Shown here: positions 52,372-60,707 of the stretch, piece after piece | Layout: each line of letters starts with the position of its first letter | How positions within the stretch are numbered: position 1 is the stretch's first letter | Made by a program: the position numbers and the translations under genes | Assembly (NCBI GenBank): GCA_002311345.1 | Contig: DCAA01000006.1 | Coordinates: forward strand, 1 to 64,000 | Reading direction: 5' to 3' | Source: Planctomycetes bacterium UBA1146 | GTDB lineage: Bacteria; Planctomycetota; UBA8108; UBA1146 | DNA: 64,000 nt | Notes under the pieces: generated by a model | Database searches by the model: none | The model's input: the letters and a program-made list of their open reading frames with translations, nothing else | What the model was told of the DNA's origin: nothing

Positions 52372-54035
52372 CGGGATTGTCCCTGCCACATCGAAGAGAC
52401 ATCGAGTGGATCGAGTTCCTCGCTGCCGAGTCGAGCCATGGAGTCGGGCAGTCTTAGGCGGAAGGTCGTTCCGCTCCCGGGGGAGGTGGTCAGTTCGATT
52501 TCTCCACCGGCACCATCGATAATCCTTTGTACGACGAAGAGCCCGAGTCCACTGCCCCTGTCGGCGTCCTTGGTGGTGTATAGCGGTTCGAAGGCGCGTT
52601 GGGCGACCTCTGGATCCATCCCGGGACCATCGTCGATGACTTCCAGTTCGATTCCGCCATCGGGATTTTTTTTGCTCCGGATGGTTAATTTCGATCCGGT
52701 TCCAGACTCACGGACTGCATCTGCGGAATTGAGGATCAGGTTCATGATCACCTGTTGTAGTGCCGTGGCATCTCCCGACAGATGGAGCCCTTCTTCGATC
52801 TCGAGTACCGTCTCGAGACCAGCATCTCTGAGACGTGCTTCACAGATCGCCAGCGTTCTCTCGATGGCATCGGAGACGCAGAAAGGCGCCTCTCCACCGG
52901 GATGGAAGGGACGAGTCCGTGCAAACGCGAGCAGGTTTCTGCACAGTGCGCGGCAGAAATCTGCGGCATCATGAGCGCGCTTCAACATATCCTTGGTGCG
53001 GGATCCTTGCTCTTCTTTATCGATTTCTCGCTGAGCCAGTTGTAGGAATCCGATCACTGATGCGAGTGGATTGTTCAGATCATGGGCGAAGCCACTGGCG
53101 AGCCTTCCGATGGCAACCATCTTCTCCTGGCGCGACAGTTGTTCGCGGCTGGCGAGCAGTTCTTCATGTGCACTGCGCAGTTCCTCGAAGAGCCGAGTAT
53201 TCTGGAGATCGACCGCCAGTTGTGCAGTTACCGCGGCGACCCAGTTCAGTTCCTCGACCTGGAACGGCTCGGTTCCGAAGCCTCTTTCCAGATAGAGGAC
53301 CGTGGCGTTCTCTCCTCGGCCGGCCAGCGGAAGCGCCAGTGCCGAGATCGCCTGTTTTCGACGCAAGCATACGCTTGCTTCGAAAGATTCTCCGACCTGA
53401 GAAGAGATGAGTCCCTCACGGCGTCGTCTCGCTGCGTCGATGAGGGTGCGACTGGGGTCGAGGTCTTCCAGATCGATCATCTCATTGTCGCGTTGACCCA
53501 CGGCATGGGGACCTGTTTCGTCATCCCAGCGGATCCAACCCCAGGCCTCGAAGTGAACCCCTGTCCCGATCACGGCAACCACCTGACTCACCAGTTCTTC
53601 TGCTGGCAAGTCCGACTGGGCGAGCATGCCCACCTCGAACAGAGCTTCCTGAAGGCTCTTCTTGACCTGGGTTGGGGGCGCATTCTCCCGAAGTCGTTTT
53701 TGCAGGCTCTCCGGATCGATCTTCAACGAAAAAGTACTGAGATGCTCCTGCACCGCGTGGACTGCGATACGACAGTCGCCGATACCGATCACATCTCCGG
53801 GTTCGAGGATGGTCCGGTCGACGATCTCGTCATTGAGAAGGGTCCCGTTGCGGCTGCCACCGTCACGTAGCAACCAGGAATCATCTCCGAGAGGGATCAC
53901 TTCGGCGTGATGACGAGAAGCTCGTGTGTCATCAACGATGAGGTCATTGGTCGGATCACGACCGATACGAACCGGATCGTTTCCGAGTACGAAGCGTTGC
54001 CCACGACCTGGTCCCTCGACGATGATGAGGTGCAC
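52368..54035 (-). CDS. FHA-GAF sensor histidine kinase
   Basis: A soluble histidine kinase of about 555 residues. The GTG at 54035 has a GGAAGGA site; an in-frame ATG at 54134 would add 33 Arg/His-rich residues that look non-coding. Residues about 1-95 are an FHA domain (VRIGRDPTNDLIVDD, ASRHHAEV, GGSRNGTLLN), which binds phospho-threonine peptides. A GAF-like domain covers about 130-280. The kinase core has the H-box GFAHDLNNPLASVIGF (His318), N-box MNLILNSADAV, and the G-boxes DDGPGMD and GSGLGLFVV. There is no membrane segment. The partner regulator overlaps its end. An FHA input suggests a link to Ser/Thr kinase signalling. Confidence 0.9.
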   Translation of the reverse strand: MHLIIVEGPGRGQRFVLGNDPVRIGRDPTNDLIVDDTRASRHHAEVIPLGDDSWLLRDGGSRNGTLLNDEIVDRTILEPGDVIGIGDCRIAVHAVQEHLSTFSLKIDPESLQKRLRENAPPTQVKKSLQEALFEVGMLAQSDLPAEELVSQVVAVIGTGVHFEAWGWIRWDDETGPHAVGQRDNEMIDLEDLDPSRTLIDAARRRREGLISSQVGESFEASVCLRRKQAISALALPLAGRGENATVLYLERGFGTEPFQVEELNWVAAVTAQLAVDLQNTRLFEELRSAHEELLASREQLSRQEKMVAIGRLASGFAHDLNNPLASVIGFLQLAQREIDKEEQGSRTKDMLKRAHDAADFCRALCRNLLAFARTRPFHPGGEAPFCVSDAIERTLAICEARLRDAGLETVLEIEEGLHLSGDATALQQVIMNLILNSADAVRESGTGSKLTIRSKKNPDGGIELEVIDDGPGMDPEVAQRAFEPLYTTKDADRGSGLGLFVVQRIIDGAGGEIELTTSPGSGTTFRLRLPDSMARLGSEELDPLDVSSMWQGQSR

Positions 54036-54168
54036 TTGAATCCTTCCGGGACCTCTCTGGAGAGACAGAGGGGTTCCGAGAAGATTACGATGATGCCTCA
54101 GATGGAGCCGACGGGGCCGCAGGAAGTGGCTCAAACGGCGCTTCTCGACGATACCGCGAATTTTCGAG

Positions 54169-55128
54169 TTACTGCAGGACCGACTTCAATTGCGCCTGAA
54201 GACGAGGGATCACCTCGAACAGGTCTCCGACCACCCCGTAGGTAGCCACTTTGAAGATGGGTGCGTTCGGATCCTTGTTGATGGCGACGATCGTTCTCGA
54301 GGAGGACATCCCGGCCAGATGCTGGATTGCACCCGAGATGCCCACAGCGATGTAGAGTTTGGGACTGACCGTTTTGCCCGTCTGGCCAACTTGATCAGAA
54401 TGAGGACGCCAGCCCGCATCGACGACTGCTCGTGAAGCTCCGACCGCCGCCTGGAGCAACTCGGCGAGTTCCTCGAGCAGGACGAAGTTGGCGGGATCCT
54501 TGAGACCTCTTCCTCCTGAGACGATGATCTCTGCTTCAGCCAGGTCTATCTTTCCGACAGTTCCTCGTTTGAAACCTGTGCGTCGAACGGATGACCCGGT
54601 GGTGGCAGCCTGTTCGATCACGGTTGCGGCTTCTCGCTCGAGTCGCTCTCCGTAGTTGGGACGAATTGAAACCAGGGCTGGAAACTGACAAATCTTCTGC
54701 TGCATCAACGCCTTACCGGCATAGATGGGACGCTCGATCTCGATGACGTCTTCTCGCCTGGTGATGGAGGTGCAATCTGCGGCCACCGAGGTACCCAGGG
54801 TTCCGGCGGTCAGAGCGATGACTTCCTTGCCCGTCGAGGTTGCGGCGCAGATGACCATGTCTGCCGATTCCTCGCGGAAGATGGCAACCAGTTCATCGGC
54901 GATGCCATCGGCGATTGCATCGTTGAGGGACTCTCCATCTCGGATGATGATTCGATGGGCACCTGCAGTGCTTGCCGAGTGCGCCGCTTTGGCACCGGAG
55001 GGTCCGCAGATGACCCCGATAACCTCGCCAGATCCGGACTCGGCGAGATTCCTTGCGCTCCCGAGTGCCTCGAGGCTAGGAGCCTTGATCTGACCGTTTC
55101 GTGCTTCTATCCACACGATGATCTTCAT
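54169..55128 (-). CDS. etfA: Electron transfer flavoprotein, alpha subunit
   Basis: A 319-residue EtfA, which with EtfB carries electrons from acyl-CoA and other dehydrogenases to the quinone pool. The N-terminal domain has VWIEARNGQIKAPSLEAL. The C-terminal FAD domain shows IIVSGGRGLKDPANFVLLEELAELL, then GASRAVVDAGWRP, QVGQTGKTVSPKLYIAVGIS and GAIQHLAGMSSSRTIVAINKD. It ends with VATYGVVGDLFEVIP. The gene is complete and starts 21 bases after the etfB stop. A 133-base gap separates it from the histidine kinase gene. Confidence 0.96.
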   Translation of the reverse strand: MKIIVWIEARNGQIKAPSLEALGSARNLAESGSGEVIGVICGPSGAKAAHSASTAGAHRIIIRDGESLNDAIADGIADELVAIFREESADMVICAATSTGKEVIALTAGTLGTSVAADCTSITRREDVIEIERPIYAGKALMQQKICQFPALVSIRPNYGERLEREAATVIEQAATTGSSVRRTGFKRGTVGKIDLAEAEIIVSGGRGLKDPANFVLLEELAELLQAAVGASRAVVDAGWRPHSDQVGQTGKTVSPKLYIAVGISGAIQHLAGMSSSRTIVAINKDPNAPIFKVATYGVVGDLFEVIPRLQAQLKSVLQ

Positions 55129-55149
55129 GCGCTTCCTTCCGGATTCACC

Positions 55150-55899
55150 CTAGATGACCTTGGCTTCTTCGCGCAGTAGGCGGATCAATTCGTCCACGGC
55201 TTCGGGACCCTCCCCGACGATCCGGCCTTCGGGTCTCGGCGCAGGAGTAGTGACCGCTACCGTTTCGAAAGAGGGCTCGCCGGTTTGTGGTGTGACTTTC
55301 TCTATCGGTTTCTTCTTTGCCTGCATGATGTCCTTGAGTTTCGGATAGCGAGGTTCGTTGAGGCTCTTTTCAGCTCCGACGATGATCGGCAATGGCCCTT
55401 CGATGGTTTCACGTCCACCCTCGATATCTCTTTCGATGCGAACTTGTTGCTCTGAGACCTCGATTGCGGCGATATCGTTGACGAAGGGCCGACCCAGAAG
55501 TCTTGCCACCAGTGCTCCCACCTGAGCACCCTGAGAATCTACCGCCTGTTTTCCGAACAGAACTATGTCGTCGGCTCTATCTGCGAGAATCGCCACCAGA
55601 GAGCGTGCGGTCTGGATCGGATCGAGTGGTTCGTCGCAGACCGCCAGAATTCCATCGTCAACACCCATGCCAAGAGCCTGGCGTAGTTCCTTACTGGCCC
55701 CTTCAGGCCCGACGGTGATCGCCGTGACAGTACCTTCTCCCGCGCGTTCGCGAATACGTAAGCCCTCTTCGATGGCGTACTCGTCGTATGGGCTGATCAC
55801 CCACTGGACCTCTGATGTATCGACAGATTTCCCATCGGCAGCAAAGGTCAGTCGGGTCGCGGTATCCGGTACCCTTTTCATGCAAACGGCGATCTTCAT
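55150..55899 (-). CDS. etfB: Electron transfer flavoprotein, beta subunit
   Basis: A 249-residue EtfB. The ATG at 55899 follows GAGGAGGACTCC; a much longer in-frame start lacks support. Family motifs are MKIAVCMKRVPDTATRL, ISPYDEYAIEEGLRI, VTVGPEGASKELRQALGMG and FGKQAVDSQGAQVGALVA. Near the end come PLPIIVGAEKSLNEPRYP and the recognition-loop region KLKDIMQAKKKPIE. It forms a dimer with EtfA from the next gene, and the two are surely one operon. A 58-base gap separates it from the pseudouridine synthase gene upstream. Confidence 0.96.
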   Translation of the reverse strand: MKIAVCMKRVPDTATRLTFAADGKSVDTSEVQWVISPYDEYAIEEGLRIRERAGEGTVTAITVGPEGASKELRQALGMGVDDGILAVCDEPLDPIQTARSLVAILADRADDIVLFGKQAVDSQGAQVGALVARLLGRPFVNDIAAIEVSEQQVRIERDIEGGRETIEGPLPIIVGAEKSLNEPRYPKLKDIMQAKKKPIEKVTPQTGEPSFETVAVTTPAPRPEGRIVGEGPEAVDELIRLLREEAKVI

Positions 55900-55957
55900 C
55901 GTCGGAGTCCTCCTCGCCAGCAGTGGCTGGCATGCTGGAACAGGTTCCTGAGTTTCA

Positions 55958-57052
55958 TCAACCAGGGAGAGTGTCTCTCTGGCAAGCAGTTCCATCCAGC
56001 GAGTCGGTGAAGATCCGTGTGGAGATTGGATCAGAGATTCGCTGGTGGAGGCCCCGGGGGTCAAAATTCATCGCCTCGATGATGCGTGCAAGATCCCCAG
56101 TGGGGTTGCATCGCAACCTTTGTGGAAGATTCCAGATCGGATGGGGGAATCGTAACTGAAAGCTGTGCAGAAAAGCTCTCCGAGGGTGAGGGATGCCGGC
56201 TGGAAGGACACCGCCGCGGTCTCTTAGCGATTGTTCCGTCTGACCGTAACCATGATCTCCAAGAATCGGGAAGCCTGCGACCTGCAAGTGGACCCGGATC
56301 TGATTCTGCCTTCCGGTGATAGGACGACAGTGAAGGATGGAAATCCCATCCCGGCTGCCGAGCAACCGGAACAAGGTCCGGGAGGGTTTCCCTTGCTCAT
56401 CATCGGCTCGTGCGAGTCGGTGGTCGGTGTCTCTACTCCGGTCGAGATGGGCAGCGATTCCCGCATCGATTTCAAAGTGATCGTGATCAGGAATCCCTTC
56501 GACGATGGCGATATAAGATTTCTGCACCCGATTTTCCTCGAAGGAATCCTGGAGTTGTCGGCGCGCTCGTAGGGTCTTCGCCAGCAGTAGTAGCCCCGAG
56601 GTGTCGCGATCAAGACGGTGGCAGAGCATCGGTGTGATCTTTTGAATGCTGCAGTCGTTCAACTTTCTCCAGTGGCGGTGCAGTCCATCCACCACCGTAC
56701 CAACATGTGTTCGCCCGACTGGATGAACGAGCATTCCGGCAGGTTTGTCGACTGCAACGATCCAGGGATCTTCGATGATGACGGGTAATTTCGGCGGCAT
56801 CTCGTCATCTTCGACCCCGGAATCGAGCAGCACCTCGATCTCATCGCCGCTTGCGACTTTTGCAGAGGGCTTGACGAGATCACCGTTGAGAAGAACTCGT
56901 TGCTGCGCGATCAACTTCTGGATCTTGCTGCGGGAACTCCAGCCGAGCCGCTGCTGTAGCCACAGATCGAGACGGATCCTCTGGTGCTGTCGAACCTCGA
57001 AGGAGGCGGATCCGGCTGGCCTGGACAGATCTCGTCCTGGAGTGAGCACCAT
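55958..57052 (-). CDS. RluA/RluD-family RNA pseudouridine synthase
   Basis: A 364-residue enzyme. The ATG at 57052 follows AAGGG. Residues about 28-78 are an S4 RNA-binding domain (LDLWLQQRLGWSSRSKIQKL, VLLNGDLVKPSAKV). The catalytic domain has VAVDKPAGMLVHP and HRLDRDTSGLLLLAK with the catalytic Asp148. Later come KSYIAIVEG, ITGRQNQIRVHLQVAGFPI and LGDHGYG. The layout is that of RluD, which modifies 23S rRNA helix 69 in E. coli, but the family also contains RluC and TruC-type enzymes, so the target base is not certain. The C-terminal 30 residues extend beyond the usual end. It is divergent from accB. Confidence 0.92.
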   Translation of the reverse strand: MVLTPGRDLSRPAGSASFEVRQHQRIRLDLWLQQRLGWSSRSKIQKLIAQQRVLLNGDLVKPSAKVASGDEIEVLLDSGVEDDEMPPKLPVIIEDPWIVAVDKPAGMLVHPVGRTHVGTVVDGLHRHWRKLNDCSIQKITPMLCHRLDRDTSGLLLLAKTLRARRQLQDSFEENRVQKSYIAIVEGIPDHDHFEIDAGIAAHLDRSRDTDHRLARADDEQGKPSRTLFRLLGSRDGISILHCRPITGRQNQIRVHLQVAGFPILGDHGYGQTEQSLRDRGGVLPAGIPHPRRAFLHSFQLRFPHPIWNLPQRLRCNPTGDLARIIEAMNFDPRGLHQRISDPISTRIFTDSLDGTACQRDTLPG

Positions 57053-57201
57053 GATCTACCCTTCTCGCACCGTTTCCATCCAGGATGCCGTCTGAAACAC
57101 CATGGCTCGGATGGGCACCTGCAGTATCGAGGAACCTCTAAGGAGTGTCGCCCGGCCATTCTAGAGCAAGAGAGCGCCTCCATCTGCGAATTCGGGCTCC
57201 C

Positions 57202-57230
57202 TTGACCCCCCGTGGACTGCTCCCTAACAT
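57202..57230 (+). promoter_or_regulatory. Sigma-70-like promoter of accB-accC
   Basis: TTGACC (57202-57207) and TAACAT (57225-57230) are separated by exactly 17 bases. Transcription would start near 57237, giving a leader of about 65 bases before accB. Confidence 0.55.
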
Positions 57231-57301
57231 CCGCTATCGGGGCAAGGTGCCCCTTCTCAGAGTCCGGATCCCCTCGGGGAAGGACTCCCAGTTGTGACCG
57301 G

Positions 57302-57772
57302 ATGGATCCCGTGGAAACTGCTCGCCTCAAGGAACTGATCGAACTGATGGACCGCAACCAGCTCGAGGAGCTGGAAGTGGTCGAGGGGGATACCCGCATC
57401 CGTCTGCGTAAGAAGCCGGAGCGCTCCGCGGAAGTGGTATCGATGACCACGATCCCGGCGATGTCGGTTCCCGGCGCCGTTCCCGTCGATGCAGCTGCCT
57501 CTGCGGGTAAGTCCGATCCGGAGCCGGTGCTGGATGAATCCAATATGGTACGGTCCCCGATGGTAGGTACTTTTTATCGGTCCCCTGGTCCCGGAGTCGA
57601 GGCGTTCGTCGAGACCGGAGATCAAGTCGAGGAAGGACAGGTCCTCTGTATCGTCGAGGCGATGAAGGTGATGAACGAGGTGAAAGCAGATCGTTCAGGA
57701 ACCATCGCTTCTGTTCTCATCGATGACGGTAGTCCTGTGGAGTTCGGTCAACTTCTCTTCAGTTTCTCTTGA
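57302..57772 (+). CDS. accB: Biotin carboxyl carrier protein of acetyl-CoA carboxylase
   Basis: A 156-residue BCCP. The N-terminal region (RLKELIELMDRNQLEELEVV, then GDTRIRLRKK) is typical of AccB and is followed by an Ala/Pro/Val-rich linker. The biotinyl domain has MVRSPMVGTFYRSPGPG and EAMKVMNEVKAD, with Lys122 as the biotin site. It ends normally at GQLLFSFS. The protein carries carboxybiotin between the biotin carboxylase (next gene) and the carboxyltransferase (not in this window) in the first step of fatty-acid synthesis. The ribosome site is weak. A longer in-frame start at 57212 overlaps the promoter and is rejected. Confidence 0.95.
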   Translation: MDPVETARLKELIELMDRNQLEELEVVEGDTRIRLRKKPERSAEVVSMTTIPAMSVPGAVPVDAAASAGKSDPEPVLDESNMVRSPMVGTFYRSPGPGVEAFVETGDQVEEGQVLCIVEAMKVMNEVKADRSGTIASVLIDDGSPVEFGQLLFSFS

Positions 57773-57788
57773 GGAGCGAGTCAATTCG

Positions 57789-59141
57789 ATGAAACCATTT
57801 TCTCGAATACTGGTAGCCAACCGGGGAGAAATCGCTCTACGGGTGATCCGTGCCTGTCGTGAACTGGACATCGAGACGGTCGCGGTCTACTCGGAGGCGG
57901 ATCGAGATGCCGGTTACCTTGATTTCGCCGATGAGAAGATCTGCATCGGCCCCGCTTCGAGCCTCCATTCTTATCTCGATATCTCCAAGATCATCGCGGC
58001 TGCAGAGATTTCCGATGTCGAGGCGATTCATCCTGGTTACGGTTTCTTGTCGGAGAACCCACAATTTGCGGAAATCTGCCAGTCCTGTCGTATCCAGTTC
58101 ATCGGTCCGACTGTGGATAACATCCGACAACTCGGTGACAAGGCTCGCGCCAGAGAAGTCGCCATCCAGTCGGGGATACCGGTTGTTCCAGGCTCTACCG
58201 AAGTAGCTCCCGATGAAGAATCGGGGCTAGAGGTTGCCAAAGAGGTGGGATTCCCGGTGATGATCAAGGCGGTGGCTGGCGGAGGTGGTCGTGGAATGCG
58301 GATCGCCAGGGACGAGTCCTCGTTTTCTCAAGCATTCCATGGTGCTAGAACTGAGGCCCAGAACGCATTCAAGAATCCCGATGTCTACATCGAGAAGTTG
58401 ATCGAAAAACCGCGTCATGTAGAGATCCAGGTGCTGGCAGATTCCTACGGTAGCGTGATTCATCTTGGAGAGCGTGACTGCTCCCTCCAGAGACGCCATC
58501 AGAAATTGATCGAGGAGAGTCCTTCTCCCGCTGTCGATGACCGATTACGAGTTCAGATGGGCCAGAGTGCTATCGATCTTGCAACCAGTGTCGGGTATCG
58601 AGGAGCAGGTACGGTCGAGTTCCTGCTCGATCTGGATCTGAACTACTACTTCATCGAGATGAACACCCGAATTCAGGTCGAGCATCCGGTGACGGAACAG
58701 GTGACAGGGATCGATCTCGTTCAGGAACAGATCAGGGTTGCCGCGGGAGCCCCACTTCGCTACCGCCAGGAAGATGTGAGGATCAATGGACATTGTATCG
58801 AGTGCCGTATCAACGCCGAAGATCCCGAAAGAGATTTCGCACCATCCCCGGGTACGATCACCGATTTCAGGCCACCCGGTGGGATGGGCGTACGATTCGA
58901 TTCGCATGTTTACTGCGGGTACACCGTTCCGACAGCCTATGACTCTCTGCTGGGAAAATTGATCGTGCATCGAGACACGCGCGAGGAAGCAATTCGTACG
59001 ATGAGACGTGCGCTCGATGAGTTCGTGATCGAGGGCGTCCACACCACCGTTCCCTTTTACCGTGAGGTGCTCAGGCACTTCCATTTCGTGAATGGAAATC
59101 TGGATACCGGGTTCATCGAGGAATACCTGATCGACGCCTGA
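57789..59141 (+). CDS. accC: Biotin carboxylase subunit of acetyl-CoA carboxylase
   Basis: A 450-residue AccC, the usual length for the single-subunit enzyme that carboxylates biotin on AccB using ATP and bicarbonate. Motifs are ILVANRGEIALRVIRACREL, HPGYGFLSEN, the Gly-rich ATP loop KAVAGGGGRGMRIA, RDCSLQRRHQK, then EMNTRIQVEHPVTEQVTG. The C-terminal part has RINAEDPERDFAPSPGTI and YDSLLGKLIVH. It starts 16 bases after accB with a GAGGAG about 12 bases upstream. No biotinyl or carboxyltransferase domain is fused, so the protein is not a pyruvate or propionyl-CoA carboxylase. Confidence 0.96.
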   Translation: MKPFSRILVANRGEIALRVIRACRELDIETVAVYSEADRDAGYLDFADEKICIGPASSLHSYLDISKIIAAAEISDVEAIHPGYGFLSENPQFAEICQSCRIQFIGPTVDNIRQLGDKARAREVAIQSGIPVVPGSTEVAPDEESGLEVAKEVGFPVMIKAVAGGGGRGMRIARDESSFSQAFHGARTEAQNAFKNPDVYIEKLIEKPRHVEIQVLADSYGSVIHLGERDCSLQRRHQKLIEESPSPAVDDRLRVQMGQSAIDLATSVGYRGAGTVEFLLDLDLNYYFIEMNTRIQVEHPVTEQVTGIDLVQEQIRVAAGAPLRYRQEDVRINGHCIECRINAEDPERDFAPSPGTITDFRPPGGMGVRFDSHVYCGYTVPTAYDSLLGKLIVHRDTREEAIRTMRRALDEFVIEGVHTTVPFYREVLRHFHFVNGNLDTGFIEEYLIDA

Positions 59142-59150
59142 TGCGGTTGG

Positions 59151-59224
59151 CCACGAGGGATCGAACCCTGTGGATCCCGCTGCAACCCCTGCCGTGGGGC
59201 TTGCCTCTGACCACTCTACGGTCA
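59151..59224. other. Three-hairpin structured element, partly tRNA-like
   Basis: Three consecutive hairpins lie between accC and the first pseudopilin gene. CCAC-g-AGGG/CCCT-GTGG (59151-59173) and GCAACCCC/GGGG-c-TTGC (59182-59204) both have 8 bp, one bulge and a 6-base loop. TGACC/GGTCA (59208-59224) has a 7-base loop. The minus strand reads GGTTCGATCCC and GAGTGGTCAGAGGC, resembling T and D arms, but no acceptor stem or proper 7-base anticodon loop can be formed. It may be a leader, a terminator-like structure or a tRNA relic. No T run follows. Confidence 0.45.
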
Positions 59225-59323
59225 CAATGAAGGTCTGTACGGCCAGTGCCGCAGCAGACCTCTCCGTTACCCGGTCCGTCCCAGACCAGGGGGAGGGGAA
59301 TTTTCCTCGGAAGGGAATGCCGG

Positions 59324-59983
59324 ATGTTCTCCAGTCATCACTGCGTTACCGATGGGGGTCGCCCCACGGTCGTCAGGTCGAACACCACTCGTTCGGCCGG
59401 TTTTACTCTCATCGAACTGATGATCGTCGTTGCCATCATCGCAGTCCTTGCGACCCTGGTTACCAAGATGATCCAGCAGGCACAGGCGAAAGCTGCCGAA
59501 GCGGGTGCAACTACAACCATCTCGACCATCTCCTCGGCTCTGGAGGAATATAACCGTGATGAAGGTGTTTACCCCGGCTGGGAACTCAATGTGGATGATG
59601 TAGACCTGGAAGAGTTCAACGCCTTTCCGGTGCTCTATGAATCGATCGTCGGGGAACGACCTCCCAACGGCAAGGGTGGGAAGAACTCTCCCTATGTAGA
59701 TCTGAGTACGGAAATGATCGTCATCGTGGATGACGAATACGATGGCGAATACAAGCGACCCGGACGTGATGATATGTTCGATCCGGAAGTGGAAAAGTTC
59801 TATTGGGATCCCTGGAGTGAACCGTATCGCTATCGGGAGAATAGTTCCAAGCGGAGAAAAGAGGACTGGATGATCAAGCGTTCGACCTTTGATCTCTGGT
59901 CTACCGGTCCTGATGGAGAGAACTCGGCCTGTTTCGGAATCCCCGAGGAAGGGGAAGAGTACGATGACATCGGTAACTGGTAA
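59324..59983 (+). CDS. Type II secretion pseudopilin, GspG-like (1)
   Basis: A 219-residue prepilin-like protein. The ATG at 59324 lies 8-9 bases after GGAAGGGA and gives a 26-residue leader ending in SAG. The leader peptidase site is followed by FTLIELMIVVAIIAVLATLV, with Glu at +5. The rest is a soluble domain with LEEYNRDEGVYPGWE and, near the end, STFDLWSTGPDGENS, the GspG C-terminal signature. Many Asp and Glu residues could bind calcium as in GspG. It is the first of five consecutive pseudopilin genes, and the next one overlaps its end. Confidence 0.9.
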   Translation: MFSSHHCVTDGGRPTVVRSNTTRSAGFTLIELMIVVAIIAVLATLVTKMIQQAQAKAAEAGATTTISTISSALEEYNRDEGVYPGWELNVDDVDLEEFNAFPVLYESIVGERPPNGKGGKNSPYVDLSTEMIVIVDDEYDGEYKRPGRDDMFDPEVEKFYWDPWSEPYRYRENSSKRRKEDWMIKRSTFDLWSTGPDGENSACFGIPEEGEEYDDIGNW

Positions 59984-60707
59984 GTCCGAATACACTGATT
60001 GGCGACCAGGAGGCTGGGTGATCCAGCGGTCCAGGGCTAGTCAGGGATTCACCATGGTGGAACTGCTCGTGACCATAGCTCTCATCGTGTTCCTGATGTC
60101 GATGCTGGCGGTCGGTGCAGGACGGTATCTGGAGAGTGCAACGAATGCCCGGACGATGGCCCTGATCCAGCGGCTCAGTTTGCTCATCGAAAAGTACCAT
60201 TCGATCACCGGAGACTATCCTTCTGATGGCCTCGATGGGATCGATGTCATCACCACGGACGGAACCTTTCTGTTCGGGGGGGCTGCTCTGACTCACGCCC
60301 TGACCCAGCCGCTGGTTCTGACCCAGAAGCAGCCCAACGGGGAGATTCGTGTCATCGGAGAGGAACCCGCCATCGGAGATTTCCGTTCCGATGAATTGTC
60401 TTCACCTTCTGATGGAGACCAAGATGCCCGGCAACTGCTCGATGCCTGGGCAGAGCCGATACATTACGACAATGTATCTGGTGGTGAGGTGTCCTTCAGT
60501 GGCCAGGGTCTGGGAGATACACATCTCGATTGGGACGATGATGAACAGGTGCATTCAGAAGATCCGCGTGAAGTGGGTGAAGGCACCGATGGGATCGGTC
60601 CACAGAACACCAATGGATTCGACATCTGGAGCCATGGTTCCTCTGGTCACAGCGAAGAAGAGAGTTACGACGACCTGAACACCAACTGGCAGGGCGGTCA
60701 GCAATGA
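59964..60707 (+). CDS. Type II secretion pseudopilin, GspG-like (2)
   Basis: A 247-residue pseudopilin. The ATG at 59964 overlaps the previous gene by 20 bases and follows GGGGAAG. The leader of about 28 residues ends in RASQG, followed by FTMVELLVTIALIVFLMSML with Glu at +5. The soluble part has a GspG-like region (LIEKYHSITGDYPSDG, then LLDAWAEPIHYDN and NTNGFDIWSHG). It differs from the first copy by an insert rich in Asp and Glu near the end. Two GspG-like genes in a row are unusual for a standard secretion operon. The stop overlaps the next ATG. Confidence 0.88.
   Translation: MTSVTGKSEYTDWRPGGWVIQRSRASQGFTMVELLVTIALIVFLMSMLAVGAGRYLESATNARTMALIQRLSLLIEKYHSITGDYPSDGLDGIDVITTDGTFLFGGAALTHALTQPLVLTQKQPNGEIRVIGEEPAIGDFRSDELSSPSDGDQDARQLLDAWAEPIHYDNVSGGEVSFSGQGLGDTHLDWDDDEQVHSEDPREVGEGTDGIGPQNTNGFDIWSHGSSGHSEEESYDDLNTNWQGGQQ

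Noticed and set aside
59149..59228. A functional tRNA on the minus strand
   Set aside because: T- and D-arm-like sequences are present, but no 7-bp acceptor stem forms and the anticodon-like hairpin has a 6-base loop. It is reported instead as a structured element.
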